Below, one piece after another: positions 58,405 through 64,000 of a stretch of 64,000 nt of DNA. Within the stretch, counting starts at the first letter, position 1. Each line of letters begins with the position of its first letter. The notes below the pieces were generated by a model. It was given only the letters and a program-made list of their open reading frames with translations. It did not search any database and was not told the origin of the DNA. Position numbers and translations under genes: made by a program. This stretch comes from JAWKTV01 sp041398905 (GTDB lineage: Bacteria; Planctomycetota; Planctomycetia; Planctomycetales; Planctomycetaceae), in assembly GCA_041398905.1 (NCBI GenBank), contig JAWKTV010000001.1:496001-560000 (forward strand). The letters run 5' to 3'.

Positions 58405-61400
58405 TCACTCGCCTTGGTCGTGCGCTTCTTCCAGCTTGCTCAGCAGCAGCCGATAGTGGTTGAGGCACTGCTCGACCAGGGGGCGCAGTTCACTCAGCTC
58501 GGACTGTTGCCGCTCGGCGATTTCCGCGAGTGGCTTCAGCCAGCCGTGCATCAATTTGAACTGGCTCTCCAGCACGTTGTACACCGTCTTCGGCAGGCGG
58601 TTGACCACTGTGATGCGGTCCCCGCGGTCGCCGTCGTCTTGACCGCGAGCTGTCGCGGCGGCGGCCGATGGTGGTGCGGACGGAAGTTGCTCCGGCCATT
58701 TGATCTCCAGCGGCGGCAGCTCCAGCTTCGGCACATCGACTCGGATTGGCCGATCCGCGAGCTTGCCGATGCCATCAAGTCCGGTTTCCATCCGCTCCGC
58801 GATGGCCGCGAGTGACGTCGACAGTGACTCCGTGAGCGCGGCGAGCCGCGATGACTGCGGGTCTTCGCGGTCCCGCATGGTGTTCGCCCCCTGTGTCACC
58901 GCCTTGCGGATCGCGTCGAGTCCGTCGTTGAAGGTGCCCAGCGTCGCGATCACCTGTCCAACCTTGTCGTCGCTGCCGAGACCCCGGAGCTTCACGTTCT
59001 GACGATAGGTCTTGCAGATGTCCTCCCAGCGTTCACGCTCGCCGTCGGTCTCCGCGCCGAGTAGAACCTTGAACTTCAAGAGGTTCGCTTCGGTCCCGGA
59101 AGTCAGCGTCTGGGCGTCGTTCTGGTAGCTCGAATGAATGAGCGTCTCCAGCTCCTGATCGTTCATCACCGGCAGCACCTTCTCGGCGATGCGGTTCATG
59201 TTGCGATACGAGCCTTGCAGCAGGAAGGCCGGCTCGGTGCGGTAGTCGTCGTGCTGGGCGGCCGAGCGGATGTACTCGCGGTTCACCTTCAGCACCACGT
59301 CCCGTACCCGCATCAGCTTCCGCATCGTCGCCACGAACTCGTTCAGCTCGCTCAGTTCATAGCTCCCTTCGAGTTCCACCCCTTCCATCGCGAGTGGCTG
59401 ACCGTCCCGCGCGGTACTCGCCAGTTTGATGATCCCCTGGACATCCTGCTGCGACCGAGCCGCCAGCTTCGCCAGCACGGGATTCGACGTCAGCGCGTTC
59501 TCCAGATAGCTCAACTCGAAGGCGTCGGCCGAGTCGCCGATGATCTCGCCGAGGTTATAGATGTCCGCCCGGTTCGCCAGCATGTCGGGAATCTGAAACT
59601 TCTCGCCGCTCTCGGTGTACGGGTTGCCCGCCATCACCACGGCCACCTTCTTGCCGCGGAAATCGTAAGTCCGCGTCTTGCCCTTCCACACCCCTTCGAT
59701 CTTTCGCTGCGCGTCACAGAGCGAGATGAACTTCTGCAGGAACTCCGGATGACAGTGCTGAATGTCGTCCAGGTAAATCATCACGTTGTCGCCCATCTCG
59801 AAGGCGAGGTTGAGCTTCTCGACCTCTTCGCGGGCGCCCGCGTTCCTCGCGGCGGCGGGATCGAGCGAAGTCACATCGTGCCCCAGCGCCGGGCCGTTGA
59901 TCTTCATGAAGATGATCCCCAGCCGGTTCGCGATGTACTCCATCAATGTCGTCTTGCCGTACCCCGGCGGGGAGATGAGCAGCAGCAGGCCCTGGCGATC
60001 GGTTCGCTTATTGTCCCCGGCGGAGCCGATCTGCTTGGCGAGGTTGTCGCCAACCAGCGGGAGATAGACCGAGTCAATGAGTTTATTGCGGACGAACGAC
60101 GTCAGCACGCGGGGCTGAAACTCGGAGAGCTTCATCTCGCCGCGGGCGGCGTCCACGAACTCACTCTTGAGTTGATGATAATGGCGATATCGCGGGACCG
60201 CGTGATGCTCGAATCGATCGAGCTTGGAGAGGAAGCCGTTGTAATCAAGCGAGTAAACCCCGCCCGCACCGACAACCGCGTGCGAACCAACCAGTCCACT
60301 CAGTTCGCGCCGCGTCTGGACATCGACGATCCGCCGCGGGTCGATCGCGTCTTCGAGCAACAACGCGCTCGCCTCATCGATCAGCTCGATGTCGCCGGAT
60401 TCTCCAGCCTGGACTCGGGACTGCGTGAACGCGGTCATCCAGTCCTGAGCCAGCTCGAACGCGCTCTCGGCGTCCGCACGCACGGCCGCGAGGGCGTTGT
60501 TGAACCGGGCATCCGCGCCGTGATTGTGGAGATGCTCGCGAAACGCACGCACAAGAGTCGCGGCGCTGGCCGAAACCACGAACTCGCCGCCGCGGCTTTC
60601 GCGGCCGCTGTCGGTCAATTCGTGGAACAGGTACGTCGCCGCCTCCGTCAGCCGCGACTCATCGGCCGTGGTTCGAATGCTGAGTGAGAGCGGCGTCGCC
60701 TCGATCAGTTGCCGCAACTCGTCAATGTACGCCTGCTGGGCCTTCGTCCCCGGAAACAACGTCGCCGCAGCGCCGAAGCCTGCCAGCCGCGATGCCATCA
60801 GTTTCTTGCGAGCGGCATCGCCGAATGATCGCCACACAACCGCCGCCAGCGCCCGTGCTGCGGAGGAGTACCGCAGCAGCCCGGCGTGGGCGTCGATGTT
60901 GACGAGGGCCGCCAGCAACTGGGCCGCGTCGTGATCGTGCACCCCTTTGGTGTATCCCTCGCTGTAACGCGGCGCCATGTACTGCTGCACGGCGGTCAGC
61001 AGGTCTCCCGCCGCACCGCCGCCGACACTCACGGCTCCGGAGATGAGCATCTGATACGCCAGATACTCCGCCCGGTAGACGTCGCGGTTCTCGCTGACCA
61101 CCTCCATGTCCCACACGTCGCGGGTGGACTGCAGCGTCTCACTGAGGATTGGTTCGTAGAAATCAGTGCCGGTCAGGTGCAGGTTGAGCCGGTCGTCTCG
61201 CAGGACGGTGGTCAGGTCGAGCGGCTGCGTGTTGACGGAGAAGCGATGCGTCCCAAAGCGGATGACGTTGTCGCCCCCCTCATACAACTCCTGCCGGTCC
61301 TTCAGTTGCCGCACGGCGTCTTCACGAATCGTCTTCAGCCGACTCTGGACGTCGTCGACCTTGACGGAATCGCCGAGCGACTCGAGCTGACCAACGATGT

Positions 61401-63813
61401 CGCGGACCTTCTCGATCATCAGATCCGCGGCGAAGTAGCCGTGGATGTCGTTGATCGACTCGAGACCCTCGACGCGGCTCTTGACGCCCTTCAGAATCCG
61501 GTCGGCCGCCTGAGCGAGCGCGTTCGCCCGCTTGTTCCTCTGCTCGACGAGCTGCATCCGGCGGGACTCGAACGCGCTCGCGATCTCCTCCCGCTTCTCC
61601 GCGAGTTCGACGATGAACTCATCGAACTCGGCGAACTTCCCTTCGAGTTCCTCGACCTGCACCAGCAGCTTCGTGAGGTACTCTTCGCACTTGGTCGGCG
61701 TGTCGCAGACGTCCAGGTAGTTGACGACCGACTGGCTAAGTAACTTGACCTGCGAAGCGAACTCGGCCGCCCCTTCGTGCGAGGCGAGCGTCTGCGTTTG
61801 ACGCTTGAGTGCCGCCCGCGCGGCGTTCACCTTGCTAAAGATCGCTGAAATGTTGTCAATGATCGCCGTGCGGTGCGTTGCGTCATCGACCTTCAGGTTC
61901 GAGACGATCTCGATCAGCATCTCCAGCTCGGCGGCCCCGCCGCTGATTTCCGCCTCCAGTACCTTCGCGTCCGTCACCTTCGCGAGGCGCTCGATCCGCG
62001 CGTGCTGCCCGGCAACACGGTCCTCGTAGCTGGCGAGTGCGCTGGGCTGCAGCAGGAACTCGACGCAGCGATGCGACAACCGATCCGTCGCCTCGGTGAT
62101 CTCCCGCTCGAGCTGATCGACGACCGTGGCGTCGACATACCTCAGGTCGCGCAGGCTGATGACCTCGCCCCGCAGCTTGCGGAGCGACGCCAGCAGCTTG
62201 ACGAACGGGTCGATTGAATCGAACCGCGACCGTCCGATGTCGTTCAGCAGGCCCCGTGTCGATGCAGCGACTCGCGTCGTTTCCTCGCGCGTATGTGCGC
62301 GAACGCGGGTGACCTTTTCGAACTCGTCGATCGCCGCCTTTGCGGCATCACGAATCTTCTCCAACGGTTCCGCGAGGTTCGCCGCATCGGCGTTCGTCAG
62401 CCAGAAATAGCTGTCGAGGATGTCAGTCGTCTCGCGAACCAGATCCTGGTACAGCCCCGAGTAGGTGTCATCCTTCTCGATGAGAGCCAGCGCGGCGTGG
62501 CACTCGGCCATGCCCCGCACAATGTCGCGGTTGCCGATCTTGTACAGATAGGAGTCGGTCGTCTGCTCGGGCACATAGTCGGGACCGACGTAGGGCGTCT
62601 GCCAGACTTGAATAGCATGGTGCTTCTGCGGTTGTTCTTGCCGCTTGAACAGCAGCATTTCGCCCGCGTGAAACATGGTGAAGCCGCTGCACGCGACGGG
62701 CGTTTCGACCCGTTGGCTGATGACGTTGTAGCCCAGCAGCACGTAGTCCCCGGACTCCGGCTGATAGAAGACGTACAGCGTGTCCTCGCCGTTGGGACTG
62801 ACGACTCGGCGCTCGAAGATCAGCCCCTGCGTGTTGCTGTCGAACGTCTTCGCTTCGCCCGTTTGGAGATAATAGCCGTTGGGAAAGATGATGCCGTGAT
62901 CGTCCGGCAGCAGGATGCAGGCGTCCGCAGCGAGTCGATTCGCCGGGCCTGCTGGATCTTTTCGTTGTAGATGATATGTGATACGCCTGCTCCTGATACG
63001 GGCGAACGCGGAGCAGGATCAGGTGGCCGACGATCGCGTAATGGATCTCCGCGTCGTCGAGCGTCTGGTCGGCGTTGTCGACCGACTCAGAGTAGATCCC
63101 CTTGCCGTTGTCGGTGTTGTTCTCGACCTTGATTGTAGGTCGCCCCCGACCGTTTCGACGAAAATGCGGTCCTCGATCGAGACATGCGGGTGCGTCCCGA
63201 AGTGGTGCATGTCCCGCGTCGTTCGCTTCCACTCGAACTCATGCTGCGACGGGTAACGGACATCGTGATCGCTGCGGTTGTCGAGATACCGAAGCGTGTC
63301 CCCTTCCTTGAGCCACTTAAACGTCTTGATGTCGGTGGCCGCCTTACCCACCTGGAACACCATAAACAGATGCGGCCCGCGCACGAAGAACTTCGCGAAC
63401 CGTGCATCCTTGTAATAGCGGTAGACGTCCTGGAAGTCCTTGTGGAACTGCGGATTCGCGAGCAGGTCGAGCCCGATCGGCCGTAACGCATGTGACGAGG
63501 CGTCAAAAGAGTAGGCCGCGAAGACATCGGCAACGTTCCGTTCAGTCCGTAGACCGAAATGAACGTTGTACCCGAACAGGAAGCTCTCCCCGAGCGCGAC
63601 CATGTCGCAGGGGAATGCAGTTGTGTTCGGTCGTCACCCGGTCGGTGGCGAGCAGCTTCTGCTCGATGGAACCAAACACCTCCTTGCGAGCCGCATTGAG
63701 CTGATCCAGCCGCTCGCGCAGCGCGGCCCCGTGAGTCTTCAGACGGTTCCGAAGAATCTCATAGGTGCCCCCTTCAAGCTGCGGGGCATCAGGTTGTGGG
63801 GGGATTCGGGCAC
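58405..63813 (-). CDS. DUF3686-type DNA repair ATPase, giant AAA+ coiled-coil protein (several frameshifts in this sequence)
   Basis: About 1800 residues after correction; the probable start is a GTG at 63813, uncertain because of a C run (63798-63803). The C-terminal AAA+ module has SPPGYGKTTLMEYIANRLG (Walker A), MIYLDDIQHCHPEF (Walker B) and MAGNPYTESGEKFQIPDM. Long coiled coils precede it. The N-terminal part (GGTYEILRNRLK, VALGESFLFGYNVHFGLR) is family-typical. Frames break near 63610 (GGGG for GGG), 63137, 62975 and 62936, but the remaining 1445 residues are open. It converges with the WD40 fusion gene, seven bases apart. Known only by annotation as 'DNA repair ATPase'; true role not established. 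Confidence 0.85.
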
Positions 63814-64000
63814 GCGGCTGGGGTGGGATAGGGATGGAACGCGGATGGCGGCACGGTTCTTGCGGATTCGGCGAACAAAAGTCGTACGGGAATGCGGTGG
63901 CGGGGGCGTGGGACGATCCACGTCAATCCGCCAAAGCCGCATCATCCCGCGTTCTACTTCTTCGGCTTGCTTTACCCGGATCCGCCGTCAGTCAAGAGCG

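Noticed and set aside
59134..60687. A 517-residue open frame opposite the giant ATPase
   Set aside because: Lies wholly antisense to the conserved AAA+ module; composition is typical of shadow frames.

Overview
This is a high-GC bacterial window that reads as a planctomycete. The evidence is four DUF1559 prepilin-like proteins (N-terminal GFTLIELLVV-type leader), three of them beside small carboxypeptidase-regulatory-like lipoproteins, two proteins with identical N-terminal CxxC-x16-CxxC zinc ribbons, a Ser/Thr kinase carrying a C-terminal laminin-G/DUF1080-like domain, several Gfo/Idh/MocA-type oxidoreductases (one Tat-exported), and ECF sigma/anti-sigma genes. No tRNA, rRNA or CRISPR array was recognised.

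Layout. 0-3.2 kb: KaiC/RAD55-like ATPase and argS. 3.6-10.6 kb: two zinc-ribbon membrane proteins flanking an unusual Nramp-like transporter. 10.6-15.8 kb: ABC ATPase, DUF4139-like secreted protein, SRPBCC protein, membrane and hypothetical proteins. 15.8-21.6 kb: solute:sodium symporter with DUF485 partner, dapF, exported oxidoreductase, TspO. 21.6-27.7 kb: sigma-54-type activator, then a co-directional set (DUF1573-like protein, tiny Cys-rich secreted protein, C-terminally anchored protein, PIG-V-like mannosyltransferase, DUF1559 protein) behind a promoter-like sequence with an 11-G tract in its spacer. 27.7-28.7 kb: internally deleted IS66-family element. 29-32.6 kb: two DUF1559/lipoprotein pairs with strong terminators. 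33.2-37.1 kb: ECF sigma, ZAS anti-sigma, nagA, DUF1570-like peptidase. 37.7-45.1 kb: envelope polysaccharide genes (rfbC, methyltransferase, GT2, GT-C, His-rich membrane protein, pyruvyl transferase). 45.3-51.5 kb: kinase, peroxiredoxin-like lipoprotein, small membrane protein, thiG, RluA-type synthase, orphan ZAS protein. 51.8-54.4 kb: Crp/Fnr regulator, lipoprotein and fourth DUF1559 gene. 54.9-63.8 kb: isocitrate dehydrogenase, WD40-oxidoreductase fusion and a giant DUF3686-type 'DNA repair ATPase'.

Data quality caveat: at least seven otherwise well-conserved genes (argS, the Nramp-like gene, a Gfo/Idh gene, two DUF1559 genes, nagA, the giant ATPase) are split by single-base indels, mostly in short G/C runs, and the summed lengths return to whole codons when corrected. 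This looks like sequencing or assembly error rather than mass pseudogenisation; these genes are reported as single loci spanning all pieces.
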